Program-made: the position numbers and the translations under genes
Notes under the pieces: generated by a model
The model's input: only the letters and a program-made list of their open reading frames with translations
The model's database searches: none
Told to the model about the DNA's origin: nothing
DNA from: Chryseomonas sp014190935
GTDB lineage: Bacteria; Pseudomonadota; Gammaproteobacteria; Pseudomonadales; Pseudomonadaceae
Length of the DNA stretch: 64,000 nucleotides
Assembly: GCF_014190935.1 (NCBI RefSeq)
Contig: NZ_JACHVV010000004.1
Coordinates: 248,001-312,000 of the forward strand
Direction: 5' to 3'
Part shown: piece by piece, positions 43,823 through 52,951 of the stretch
How the letters are laid out: every line of letters begins with the position of its first letter
How positions within the stretch are numbered: position 1 is the first letter of the stretch

Positions 43823-44658
43823 TGGCCCGGCCCTGGCGTAGCGCCCTCCTCGTCCTGGCCGCCCTGCTGCTGGCAGCCTTGGGCTTTCTCGCCTGGCAGC
43901 GCTTCTGGCCGGCCCAGGCTGCCCCTGGCTGGCGCTACGAAGTGGCCCATGCCGACATCGCCAAGGCCAGTGCCCTGGCCTGGCAGGGCGATGCCCTGCT
44001 CACCGCGGAAGAACTCAAGGACGGCAAGGGCCGCCTGCTGCGTATCGATGCCGAGGGCCGGCGCAGCGTGCTCAGCGAGGGGCTGTACAAGCCCGACGGC
44101 CTGGTGCCCTACCAGGACGGCTTCGCCTACAGCCAGGAAGGTGGCACCCATCCCATCCGCTGGTTCGACGCCGCCGGCAGTCGCGATCTCTTCACCGGCA
44201 TCAACGCCCAGGGCCTCTGGGCCGAAGGCAAGCGGCTCTATGCCGTGGAAGACCGCAAGGGAGCCGGACGGCTGCTGCGCTACGACGCCGCCGATGGCAG
44301 CCTGACCGTGCTGCGCGACCATCTGGACGAGGCGGAGTCCTTTACCCGCTGCCCGGACGGCAGTGCCTTCTATACCGAAAAATCCCGCGGCCTGGTGCGC
44401 CAGCTGAGCGATGACGGCCGTGATCCGCCGGCGCTGAGCGAGCTGCGCGAGCCGAGCTTTCTGCTCTGCGACCGGCGCGGCCTGTGGATCAGCGAAGACT
44501 CCACCCACCGCGCCCGCCTGCTGCTCTGGGATCGCCAGTCGGCCCCGCGCGCCATCCTGACCTTCCTGCGCGCGCCCCAGGCCTTGCTGCCACGGGGCGA
44601 CGGCTATCTACTGGCCGAAGGCGGTCGCAACCGCATCATCGCCCTCGATCCGCGTTAG
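43822..44658 (+). CDS. Exported beta-propeller-like protein of unknown function
   Basis: 278-residue protein with an N-terminal anchor or signal helix (LLVLAALLLAALGFLAWQRFW) and then repeats typical of six-bladed propellers: LLTAEELKDGKGRLLRIDAEG, YKPDGLVPYQDGFAYSQEGG, LYAVEDRKGAGRLLRYDAADG. It may bind a small molecule or act as a lactonase-like fold. Its ATG overlaps the mntP stop by one base, so it is translationally coupled and perhaps under the same Mn2+ control. Its link to manganese is not known. Confidence 0.65.
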   Translation: MARPWRSALLVLAALLLAALGFLAWQRFWPAQAAPGWRYEVAHADIAKASALAWQGDALLTAEELKDGKGRLLRIDAEGRRSVLSEGLYKPDGLVPYQDGFAYSQEGGTHPIRWFDAAGSRDLFTGINAQGLWAEGKRLYAVEDRKGAGRLLRYDAADGSLTVLRDHLDEAESFTRCPDGSAFYTEKSRGLVRQLSDDGRDPPALSELREPSFLLCDRRGLWISEDSTHRARLLLWDRQSAPRAILTFLRAPQALLPRGDGYLLAEGGRNRIIALDPR

Positions 44659-45197
44659 CGCATGCGCTTCAAGGTGTCGTCCTTGCGCACCAGGTGATGC
44701 CAGAGGGCGGCCAGCACGTGCAGGCCGATCACCCAGTAGAAGGCCTTGCCCAGCCAGAGGTGCACGCCCTTGAGCGTCTTCGCCAGTTCCGGGTCCACCG
44801 GGAAGGGCGAAGGCAGCGCCCAGGTGCTGGACGGGATCTTGACCGCGCCGATGGTCAGCCAGACGGTGAACAGCCCGAGCAGCGGCTGGGCCAGCAGGAA
44901 GGCATAGAGCGCATAGTGGGTCAGCCGGCCGAGGGTCTCCAGGCTTCGCGCCAGCGGCGGCGTGATCGGCGGCACCGGATGGCGGTGGCGCACCAGCAGC
45001 CGCGGCAAGACCAGCGCCAGGACCAGCAGCCCGACCCAGAAATGACTGAGCGTCACCCACTGGCGCTCCAGCGAGCCCCGCTCGAACTGTCCGCGGTTAA
45101 GGATCAGTACATAGGCCAGCAGTACCAGCAGGGCCATGAGCCAGTGCAGCAGCCGGGCGCTGCGTGCATAGCGGGAGACAGGAGAAGCGGAAGGCAT
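44655..45197 (-). CDS. Cytochrome b561 (CybB-like)
   Basis: 180-residue membrane cytochrome with four helices. Haem-ligand histidines lie in RLLHWLMALLVLLAY, TLSHFWVGLLVL, THYALYAFLLAQP and GVHLWLGKAFYWVIGLHVLAALWHH. The start at 45197 (MPSASPVSRYARSARL) is preferred over 20 upstream codons and has an AGGA site. Family members pass electrons between the quinone pool and periplasmic acceptors such as superoxide. It is convergent with the propeller gene, overlapping it by 4 bases. Confidence 0.88.
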   Translation of the reverse strand: MPSASPVSRYARSARLLHWLMALLVLLAYVLILNRGQFERGSLERQWVTLSHFWVGLLVLALVLPRLLVRHRHPVPPITPPLARSLETLGRLTHYALYAFLLAQPLLGLFTVWLTIGAVKIPSSTWALPSPFPVDPELAKTLKGVHLWLGKAFYWVIGLHVLAALWHHLVRKDDTLKRMR

Positions 45198-45276
45198 GAC
45201 GGGATCCTGCGACTGAGGTGAAGAGGCGTCGGCAGTGTAGCGGCGCCCCGGAGCCAAGGGTAAGACGGCCGCGGGA

Positions 45277-46950
45277 CTAGCCGCAGGGCGCCGCCGAGGT
45301 ATCCAGCAGCAAGGTGCTCAGCTGCTGCGGCGGCTGATGCACGAGGCCGGTGGGCGATTCGCAGACGCGCTGCACGAAATTGTCGCTGAACAGGAGCTTG
45401 CCATGGACGAAGTACTCGTCGGGGCGGCGATTGGGATTGTCGATGCGGGTCCCCAGGCGCTCCGCCAGCCAGCTGCCGGCCTCGTAGTGGCTGATCCAGC
45501 GCTCACCCTGCAGCTCGGCCAGGGGTTGGGGCGGTGCGTCCCGCGCCACCACGATCACCGGTACGTCGCTGACCTCGGGCACCAGGTCGTTATGGCCCCA
45601 GTGACCGCCCTCCCCTAGCCGCTGGCCGTGATCGCCGGTGATGATCAGATAGCGCTCGCCGTCCAGGCGGTCGAAGTCGGCGAGGATCTCGGCGAGCAGG
45701 CCGTCGAGATAGTGCAGGGAATTGTCATAGGCGTTGGCCTGGCCCTCGGTCCCGCTATCCGGCCAGGGCGCCGGGGTGCTCTCGTGCCGGTAGTTCTGCG
45801 CATAGGGCAGGTGCGCGGTGCGCAGGTTGAGCACCACGAAGTTGCGCGGCGCCCACTGCTGCTCGTCGAGGATCTCCAGCAGGGCGCGATCCTGGCGCTG
45901 CAGGAAGCGCAATGGATGGTCCTCGCGGGTGATGGCGACGTCCAGGTGGCGACTGCCCAGGTGCGCCAGCAACTTGGATTCCTGGGAGGACAGCCAGTGG
46001 GTGCGAAAGCCGGCGGCCTGGGCGAAGCGGAACAGATTGATCTCGCCACTGCGCAGGCGTCCGTCCTGGCCCGGTTCGCGGATCGGATTGAGCAGGTAGG
46101 GCAGGCTCACGTCGGTGGCCACCCCTGCCGCCACCCCCGGCCGGATCAGCGTCTGGGGATTGCCCGCCAGATAGGCCGACAACCTAGGGGTGGTATTGCG
46201 CGCATAGCCAAAGGCCCCCAGGCGGTCGCTGCGCAGGGAATCGGCCACCACCAGCCAGACGTGTCGCGCACTGCTGGGCACCTGGGCCAGTCCATAGGGC
46301 GCATAGGCGGTGGGCGGCAGGACGACATCGTCACGCCCGGCCAGGCGCACCGCCCAGGCGGAAAAGGCGTTGAGGCTGTTGTGCAGCCCGCTGCGCGCGG
46401 GACTCGGCACGAAGGCATCGAGATTGCGGTAGGTGGCGCGATAGGGTTTGGACAGCAGCACCGCGGCGATCAGGATCAGCGCCCAGCGACTGGCCGGCAG
46501 CGGTATCCGGCCTGGCAACTGGAGATGCAGGGCGATCAGCAGTCCATAGGGCAGTCCCACGCACAGCAGCACCGTCCAGTGTTCGGGCAGACTGAGCCAC
46601 AGCGTCTGGCGCACTTCGGCGGTATCGCCCAGCAGGGCCTGGATGTCGATGGCGCTGAGTGGTTCGCCGAAGAAGCTCAGGTTGCCCAGCTGCAGCAGCT
46701 GCATCAGCGCGAACCCCAGCAGGATGACCGCCGCCAGGCGCGGCAGATTGCTCAGCCAGAGCGCCAGGCTGAACACCCAGAGCGCGGCCACATAGCCCGC
46801 CTCCAGCTCGGCGCGGTTGTTTGCCGTGAAGCCTTGCTGCAGGAAATCGTCGGCCAGCAACAGCAGGCAACTCAGACTGCTCAGCAGCAGCAGATTGCGC
46901 CAGGGCCGCCAGCCCGAGGCGCGGGGACGGGAGAAGGCTGCGAGCAGCAT
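45277..46950 (-). CDS. EptA-like phosphoethanolamine transferase / sulfatase family membrane protein
   Basis: 557-residue inner-membrane protein with about five N-terminal helices (to residue ~170) and a periplasmic alkaline-phosphatase-fold domain. The nucleophile site VVADSLRSDRLGAFGYARNTTP corresponds to the GETxRxD motif of EptA-type transferases, with Ser (S238) in place of the usual Thr. ITGDHGQRLGEGGHWGHND gives the metal-binding Asp/His. Such enzymes add phosphoethanolamine to lipid A or a related glycan. An in-frame TTG at 46989 is the alternative start. It is divergent from a CDF metal exporter, sharing a regulatory region with a PmrA-like box. Confidence 0.78.
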   Translation of the reverse strand: MLLAAFSRPRASGWRPWRNLLLLSSLSCLLLLADDFLQQGFTANNRAELEAGYVAALWVFSLALWLSNLPRLAAVILLGFALMQLLQLGNLSFFGEPLSAIDIQALLGDTAEVRQTLWLSLPEHWTVLLCVGLPYGLLIALHLQLPGRIPLPASRWALILIAAVLLSKPYRATYRNLDAFVPSPARSGLHNSLNAFSAWAVRLAGRDDVVLPPTAYAPYGLAQVPSSARHVWLVVADSLRSDRLGAFGYARNTTPRLSAYLAGNPQTLIRPGVAAGVATDVSLPYLLNPIREPGQDGRLRSGEINLFRFAQAAGFRTHWLSSQESKLLAHLGSRHLDVAITREDHPLRFLQRQDRALLEILDEQQWAPRNFVVLNLRTAHLPYAQNYRHESTPAPWPDSGTEGQANAYDNSLHYLDGLLAEILADFDRLDGERYLIITGDHGQRLGEGGHWGHNDLVPEVSDVPVIVVARDAPPQPLAELQGERWISHYEAGSWLAERLGTRIDNPNRRPDEYFVHGKLLFSDNFVQRVCESPTGLVHQPPQQLSTLLLDTSAAPCG

Positions 46951-47040
46951 CAGGGTGCCCTGCGCATGCGCGAGGGACGGCAAAGGCAAGCGGGCATGGC
47001 GGGCTCCAGCGACGGGAAGCCGCTACCCTGAGGGGCGAAC

Positions 47041-47076
47041 CTTAATGAAGTCTTAGCGACTCATGCGCGGTAACAG
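47041..47076 (+). promoter_or_regulatory. PmrA/QseB-like box, copy 1
   Basis: CTTAATGAAGTCTTAG (47041-47056) contains two CTTAA/CTTAG half sites 11 bases apart, as in OmpR-family (PmrA/QseB) sites. CGGTAACAG follows at 47068-47076. A nearly identical element, with the same internal spacing, lies at 49017-49052 before the two-component genes. It sits between the EptA-like gene and the CDF exporter gene and could serve either. Confidence 0.65.
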
Positions 47077-47108
47077 ATGACCAAAGGGTCAGACGCAAGC
47101 CGACCGGC

Positions 47109-47139
47109 TTGACCCTGAAGTCACTTCAGGCTTCAGGAT
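47109..47139 (+). promoter_or_regulatory. MerR-type promoter of the CDF exporter gene
   Basis: A -35-like TTGACC (47109-47114) and -10-like CAGGAT (47134-47139) are separated by 19 bases. Between them is a perfect dyad CCTGAAGT-C-ACTTCAGG (47114-47130). An over-long 19-bp spacer with a centred dyad is characteristic of promoters switched on by MerR-family metal regulators. No merR-type gene lies in the window. Confidence 0.7.
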
Positions 47140-47192
47140 GGTCAGAGAAGGGCCCGTGCCCACTGCTTCCTCAATGCTCCGGAGACCTGTAG

Positions 47193-48157
<965 letters not shown>

Positions 48158-48161
<4 letters not shown>

Positions 48162-48706
48162 TAGCGCGGGGAAGACTCATCCAGCGGGCGGCGGCGACCG
48201 GTCAGCATCGACAGCGGCAGGTTGTCGCCCACCCTCAGGCTTTCCACCACGGCGGCCACGGCATGCAGGCAGACCAGCGCCAGCAGGCCGTTGGCGAAGC
48301 AGGCGTGCAGGTCTCCGGGCCAGTCGGCGCCCCAGAGGGCATCCACCTCGCGCATGAGGAAGCCGGTGACGCCCAGGCCGCCGATGGCGGCCATCATCAG
48401 CAGCATCACCAGGGCACCCAGCGGCGAATGGCCGAGGCGATGATGGGGCCGCCCCTGGCAGAGATCACGCAGCTGGGCGCCCAGTCGGGCGCGGGTCGGC
48501 CAGCAGTCGCTCCAGCGCGCGCTGCGCGGGCCGACGAAACCCCAGACCAGGCGTACCAGCAGCCAGGCACTGGCGTAGTAGCCGATCCAGCGGTGCCAGA
48601 AGGCGCCCTTCTCGTTGAAGAAATAGTTGGCGAAGAAGGCGGCGGCGACCGACAGGTGGAACAGCCGTACCAGGGGATCCCAGAGCCGCACGGTCGCCGT
48701 CTTCAT
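48158..48706 (-). CDS. Cytochrome b561 / membrane b-type cytochrome
   Basis: 182-residue membrane protein with four helices. Histidines likely to bind haem are in LWDPLVRLFHLSVAAAFFANY, AFWHRWIGYYASAWLLVRLVWGFVGP, LGALVMLLMMAAIG and LHACFANGLLALVCLHAVAAV. The WDPxVRxFH opening is typical of the cytochrome b/b6-type partners of small cytochromes and PepSY proteins. Its ATG at 48706 overlaps the PepSY stop codon (TGATG). It ends convergent with the CDF exporter gene, overlapping by 4 bases. Confidence 0.87.
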
Positions 48707-48972
48707 CAGCTGTCGATCTCGCTCTTGACCGCCTTGCCGCTCACCGGGTCGTGATAGATCTCGACCTTGCGCCGGTCCTTGTCGAAGCCATAGATCTCGT
48801 AGCAGTTGCCCTTGGTGATCTTGAACTTCTTGATCTCGTAACCCTGGTCGCGCAGCTGCGCCTGGAATTTCTCGGCGTCCTGCCAGGTGGACTTGTCCGC
48901 CTGGGTGCACTGGGGTTCGGCGGCGAGGGCCAGGGGACTTGCGAACCGCAACGGCAGCAACAGGCGGCGCAT
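48706..48972 (-). CDS. Small periplasmic PepSY-domain protein
   Basis: 88-residue exported protein: signal peptide MRRLLLPLRFASPLALA-AEP, then a single PepSY-like domain (TWQDAEKFQAQLRDQGYEIKKFKITKGNCYEIYGFDKDRRKVEIYHDPVSG). Two Cys, in PQCTQ and GNCYE, may form a disulfide. GAGGAG precedes the ATG. PepSY proteins often sit beside b-type cytochromes and two-component systems, as here, where the response regulator gene is divergent. The role may be in sensing or modulating electron transfer, but it is not established. Confidence 0.85.
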   Translation of the reverse strand: MRRLLLPLRFASPLALAAEPQCTQADKSTWQDAEKFQAQLRDQGYEIKKFKITKGNCYEIYGFDKDRRKVEIYHDPVSGKAVKSEIDS

Positions 48973-49016
48973 GGCGACACTCCTCGTGATTGGAGTGGCC
49001 AGACTCGACGGCGAAG

Positions 49017-49052
49017 CTTAATGCAGTCTTAGGATGCAACGCCCGGTAACAG
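49017..49052 (+). promoter_or_regulatory. PmrA/QseB-like box, copy 2
   Basis: CTTAATGCAGTCTTAG (49017-49032) differs from copy 1 at one base in sixteen, and CGGTAACAG (49044-49052) is at the same distance. It lies 45 bases from the PepSY start and 74 bases before the response regulator, as expected for autoregulation. Confidence 0.68.
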
Positions 49053-49125
49053 TTGCCCCTGCCGCTGCGCCAGGACGCCAGCGATGATGGCGGCCTGACG
49101 GCATTGCAGAACGAGGAGCACGGCC

Positions 49126-49791
49126 GTGCGGGTACTGCTGGTGGAAGACGATGCGGCCCTGGCCCAGGGCATCCGCATGGCCCTGCGCGGCGAGGGCTAT
49201 ACCCTGGACTGGGTGGCCGACGGCCTGGCCGCCGAGCATGCCCTGGCCGCCGAGCGCTTCGACCTGGTGCTGCTCGACCTGGGCCTGCCGCGCCTCGACG
49301 GCCTCGACCTGCTGCGCCGCCTGCGCAGCCAGCCGGACGGCCAGGTGCCGGTGCTGGTGCTCACCTCCCGCGACGCCAAGGCCGATCGCATCCAGGGCCT
49401 GGATGCCGGCGCCGACGACTACCTGGTCAAGCCCTGCGACCTGGACGAACTCAAGGCGCGCCTGCGCGCCCTGATCCGCCGCAGCTGTGGCCGCGCGCAA
49501 CCGCTGCTGGAGCACGCCGGCATCAGCCTCGATCCGGCCAGCCAGGTGGTGCACTACCGCGGCGCCGAGGTGGTGGTGACGCCCATGGAATACCAGCTGC
49601 TGCACCAGCTGCTGCTGCGACCGGGCGCCGTCATCACCCGCGAGCGCCTGAGCAACGCCCTCTATGGCTGGCAGGAAGCCGCTTCGGGCAACACCCTGGA
49701 AGTGCTCATCCACAACCTGCGCAAGAAACTCGACAGCGGCCTGATCCGTACCGTGCGCGGGGTGGGCTATCTGCTGGAGCGTCAGCCATGA
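49126..49791 (+). CDS. OmpR-family response regulator (QseB/PmrA-like)
   Basis: 221-residue response regulator. The receiver domain (1-115) has the acidic pair in VEDDA, phospho-acceptor D51 in LVLLDLGLPRLDG, and LVKP. A winged-helix DNA-binding domain (about 125-218) has EVVVTPMEYQLLHQLLLRPGAVITRERL and IRTVRGVGYLLE. The GTG start at 49126 has a GAGGAG site. The start of the kinase gene overlaps its stop (ATGA). The two similar boxes in this region are natural targets for it, but binding is inference. Confidence 0.93.
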   Translation: MRVLLVEDDAALAQGIRMALRGEGYTLDWVADGLAAEHALAAERFDLVLLDLGLPRLDGLDLLRRLRSQPDGQVPVLVLTSRDAKADRIQGLDAGADDYLVKPCDLDELKARLRALIRRSCGRAQPLLEHAGISLDPASQVVHYRGAEVVVTPMEYQLLHQLLLRPGAVITRERLSNALYGWQEAASGNTLEVLIHNLRKKLDSGLIRTVRGVGYLLERQP

Positions 49792-51149
49792 TCGCCATCC
49801 GGACCCGCATCCTCGCCCCCACCCTGGCCCTGGTGCTGGCCGGCAGTCTGGCCCTCGCGCTGCTGGCGCTGCGCGACAGCCATCGCGAGATCGAGGGCAT
49901 CTACGACGCCCAGCTGGTCCAGGGCGCGCGCCTGCTGGAAGGCCTGCTGCAGGCCGGCACGCCGGCGGCAGCCAGCTGGCCGGCGCTGATCCGGGTGTTC
50001 GATCGCGCCATGCAACCCGTTCCCGGCAGCGTGCCGGCGCACCCCTACGAGAATCAGCTGACCTTCCAGATCTGGACCGCCGACGGCCGGCTGCTGGCCC
50101 GTTCCGGTAATGCACCGCAGCTGGCCGAGGTGCCGCCGGAGGGCCTGCACGAGGTGTTCGAGAACGGGCGCGAATGGTGCGGGATGCTGGTGCGCACCGC
50201 CGAGGGCGGCCTGCGCATCTGGGTCGGCGAGCGCGAAGACCTGCGCCAGGACCTGATCCAGCGCATCGTCAGCCATACCCTCTGGCCGACCCTGGTGGGC
50301 CTGCCGCTGCTGGTCGGGGTGCTCTGGCTGCTGCTGGGCTGGGGGCTGCGACCGCTGCAGGATTTCGCCCGCGGACTGCGCGAGCGCGATCCGCACAGCC
50401 TGGCGCCGCTGCCGGCCGGTCCGCTGCCGCCGGAGTTGCAACCCATGCGCGGCGCCCTGGATCACCAGCTCGCCCAGTTGCGCGCCCTGCTCGATCGCGA
50501 GCGGCGCTTCATCGCCGACGCCGCCCACGAATTGCGTACGCCGCTGGCGATCCTCGATCTGCATGCGCAGAACGCCCAGCGCGCCGAGACGGCCGCGGAG
50601 CGCGACGAAGCCCTGGGCTATCTGCGCCAGGGCGTCAGCCGGGCCACCCGCCTGGCCAGCCAGTTGCTGACCCTGGCGCGGCTGGAACCCGGCGCCACCC
50701 AGGTCCAGCCGCTGGCGCTGGAACCCCTGGTCCGGGAAGAACTGGCGGAATTGACGCCGCTGGCGCTCAGGCAGCAGGTGGAGCTGGTGCTGGCGGCCCA
50801 GGCCGGACCGCCGGTGCTGGGCGATCCGGACGCCATCGCCATCGCCCTGCAGAATCTGGTGACCAATGCCCTGGCCTTCGCCCCCGCCGGCAGCACGGTG
50901 GAAGTCGGCATCGAGGCCAGCCAGGACCAGGGCGTGCTGCTGCGGGTGGAGGATCGCGGCCCCGGGGTGGACGAAGCCGAGCTAGCGCGGCTGTGCGATC
51001 GCTTCTACAGCGCCGGCAACCCCCAGGGCGCCGGGCTGGGGCTGGCCATCGTCGAGACCATCACCCGCCGCCTGGGCGGTGCCCTGAGCTTCAGCAATAG
51101 GGCGCGGGGCGGCTTTTGCGTGGAGTTGCGCCTGCCGCGCGCGGGCTAG
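49788..51149 (+). CDS. Sensor histidine kinase (QseC/PmrB-like)
   Basis: 453-residue membrane kinase. TM1 is about residues 10-28 and TM2 about 165-187, enclosing a ~135-residue periplasmic sensor. A short HAMP-like linker leads to the phospho-acceptor histidine in FIADAAHELRTPLA (H247). ATP-binding boxes are IALQNLVTNALAFAP (N box), VEDRGPGVDEAE (G1) and GAGLGLAIVETI (G2). It partners the preceding regulator with a 4-base overlap. The signal is unknown; metals, polyamines or cationic peptides are signals for relatives. Confidence 0.92.
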   Translation: MIAIRTRILAPTLALVLAGSLALALLALRDSHREIEGIYDAQLVQGARLLEGLLQAGTPAAASWPALIRVFDRAMQPVPGSVPAHPYENQLTFQIWTADGRLLARSGNAPQLAEVPPEGLHEVFENGREWCGMLVRTAEGGLRIWVGEREDLRQDLIQRIVSHTLWPTLVGLPLLVGVLWLLLGWGLRPLQDFARGLRERDPHSLAPLPAGPLPPELQPMRGALDHQLAQLRALLDRERRFIADAAHELRTPLAILDLHAQNAQRAETAAERDEALGYLRQGVSRATRLASQLLTLARLEPGATQVQPLALEPLVREELAELTPLALRQQVELVLAAQAGPPVLGDPDAIAIALQNLVTNALAFAPAGSTVEVGIEASQDQGVLLRVEDRGPGVDEAELARLCDRFYSAGNPQGAGLGLAIVETITRRLGGALSFSNRARGGFCVELRLPRAG

Positions 51150-51159
51150 GTTCAAACAG

Positions 51160-52374
51160 CTAGGCCTGCTGGCAGCCGCGCGCCACGACCGGGCGCTCCG
51201 GGCGGGTCAGGCGCAGGCCGAGGCCCATCAGCACCACCACGCCCACCGCCATCAGCAGCCAGGCGTTGGCCAGGCTGTCCAGGTAGTCGCGCAGGATGCC
51301 GGCGGCCAGCGGCGCCAGGCTGGCGATCAGATAGCCACCGCCCTGGACGAAACCGAGCAGCGCGCCGGCGTCGGCGGGATCGCGCACCTGGTCCATCGCC
51401 AGGATCAGCGACAGCGGAAACAGTGCGCCGATGCCCAGGCCGAGCAGGATGGCGGTCGGCACCGCCAATGGCAGCGGCGCCAGCGCCAGGCACAGCAGCC
51501 CCACCAGCACCACGCCGAGTACCCCCAACACCAGCGGCCGGCGGTTGCGCAGGCGGGCGATGGTCGCCGACAGCAGGAGGCCGGCGCTGACCTCGGCGAG
51601 ACTCACGCCGCCCAGCAGCAGGCCGCTGTCGGCCGGTGGCCAGCCGAGGCCGGTGTAGTACGGCGGCAGCCACGCCAGCACCAGGGTGTAGGCGGCGGTA
51701 CCGATGCCGAAGAAGGCCAGCAGCAGCCAGGCCTGGCGCTGCCGCCAGGGTTGCGCGCGGGGTGCCGCGTGCTGCACCGGCGCGTCCGGACGGGCCAGGG
51801 CCAGCCAGACGCCGAGCGCCAGCAGCACCGGCAGGGTCCAGAGCGCCAGGCCCTGGGCCCAGCCCCACTGCTCGGCCAGGGGCGCGGCGGTCGCCGCCGC
51901 CACGGCCGCGCCACCCATGATGCCGGTGGTGTAGAGACCCATCAGGGTGCTGGTGCGCTGCGGATGGCAGCGGCGGATGTAGGCGGGGATCAGCGCCTGC
52001 ACCAGGGCAATGCCGACCCCGCCCAGACCGGCGGTGAGGATCAGCCCCAGGCCGCCCGGTTCTTTCCAGCGCAGCGCATTGGCCAGGGCCAGCAGCAGCA
52101 GGCCGAGGGCGATGCCACGGCGCTCGCCGAGCCAGGCCTGCAGGCGGGCGCCGCCCAGGGCGCAGAGACCCATGGCGGCGATGGGCAGGGTGGTCAGCGC
52201 CCCGGCGCCGCTGCCCTCCAGACCGGTGGCCGCCTGGATGTTATCCAGCAGCGGACCGATGGCCGCCAGGATGGGTCTGAGATTCACGCCGACCAGCAGC
52301 ACCAGCAACACGGCGAGGAAGGCGTCCTGGCGTGGTGCGGCCATGGTCGGGGATGATGATGACGCGGAAAGCAT
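51160..52374 (-). CDS. MFS transporter, CynX/NimT-like
   Basis: 404-residue major facilitator with twelve helices. The opening VLLVLLVGVNLRPILAAIGPLLDNIQ is typical of the CynX/NimT (cyanate/2-nitroimidazole transporter) family. The start at 52374 (MLSASSSSP) follows TGGAGA; a Met ten codons later has no ribosome site. It is divergent from a MarR regulator gene with a dyad operator in the 78-bp gap, which suggests control by that MarR and a role in drug or small-molecule export. Confidence 0.85.
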   Translation of the reverse strand: MLSASSSSPTMAAPRQDAFLAVLLVLLVGVNLRPILAAIGPLLDNIQAATGLEGSGAGALTTLPIAAMGLCALGGARLQAWLGERRGIALGLLLLALANALRWKEPGGLGLILTAGLGGVGIALVQALIPAYIRRCHPQRTSTLMGLYTTGIMGGAAVAAATAAPLAEQWGWAQGLALWTLPVLLALGVWLALARPDAPVQHAAPRAQPWRQRQAWLLLAFFGIGTAAYTLVLAWLPPYYTGLGWPPADSGLLLGGVSLAEVSAGLLLSATIARLRNRRPLVLGVLGVVLVGLLCLALAPLPLAVPTAILLGLGIGALFPLSLILAMDQVRDPADAGALLGFVQGGGYLIASLAPLAAGILRDYLDSLANAWLLMAVGVVVLMGLGLRLTRPERPVVARGCQQA

Positions 52375-52402
52375 GGACAATCTCCAGCACGACTCGGTAT
52401 TT

Positions 52403-52434
52403 CTCTTGATGAGAAGTATCTTAACATCAAGATA
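52403..52434. promoter_or_regulatory. MarR-type operator between MFS and marR genes
   Basis: Two nested dyads: TCTTGATG (52403-52410) with CATCAAGA (52425-52432), and TATCTT-aacatc-AAGATA (52417-52434). They cover the divergent promoter region of the MFS transporter and MarR genes, the normal site for MarR autorepression. Confidence 0.7.
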
Positions 52435-52452
52435 TATTCCTGAGGTAAGCCG

Positions 52453-52947
52453 ATGGCCGATCGCGCCGAATTCGCCGTGGATCAGTGGCACCGCGAGCGC
52501 CCCGACCTGGATGCCCTGCCCATGCGCCTGGTGGGTCGCCTGGGCGAGATGGCCCAGGTGCTCAATCGCGATGTCCTGCAGCCCTTCTTCGACGAACACC
52601 GGCTGCACTATGGCGAATTCGACGTCCTGGCGACCCTGAGGCGCGCCGGCGAGCCCTATGCCCTGAGTCCGACCGTGCTCTATGAATCGGCCATGATCTC
52701 CTCGGGCGGCATGACCAATCGCCTCGACCGCCTGGAGCGTGCCGGCCTGATCGAGCGACGCAGGAATCCCGAGGATCGCCGCAGTACCCTGGTGGCCCTC
52801 AGCGCGAACGGCTTCGCCCTGATCGATGGCCTGATGGCCGCCCACGTGGACAACGAGCGCCGCGCCCTGGCCACCCTCAGCGAGGCCGAGCAGCGGCAGC
52901 TCGATGCCCTGCTGGGCAAATGGCTGGCCGGCCGCGCGCCGTCCTGA
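52453..52947 (+). CDS. MarR family transcriptional regulator
   Basis: 164-residue winged-helix repressor. The core has LHYGEFDVLATLRRAG, the recognition helix near MISSGGMTNRLDRLERAGLI, and the wing RRRNPEDRRSTLVALSANG. Both ends are helical for dimerisation. Divergent from the MFS transporter gene with a palindromic operator between, and 4 bp before an AraC-family gene. Loss of repression on binding a small ligand would be expected. Confidence 0.92.
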   Translation: MADRAEFAVDQWHRERPDLDALPMRLVGRLGEMAQVLNRDVLQPFFDEHRLHYGEFDVLATLRRAGEPYALSPTVLYESAMISSGGMTNRLDRLERAGLIERRRNPEDRRSTLVALSANGFALIDGLMAAHVDNERRALATLSEAEQRQLDALLGKWLAGRAPS

Positions 52948-52951
52948 CGCC

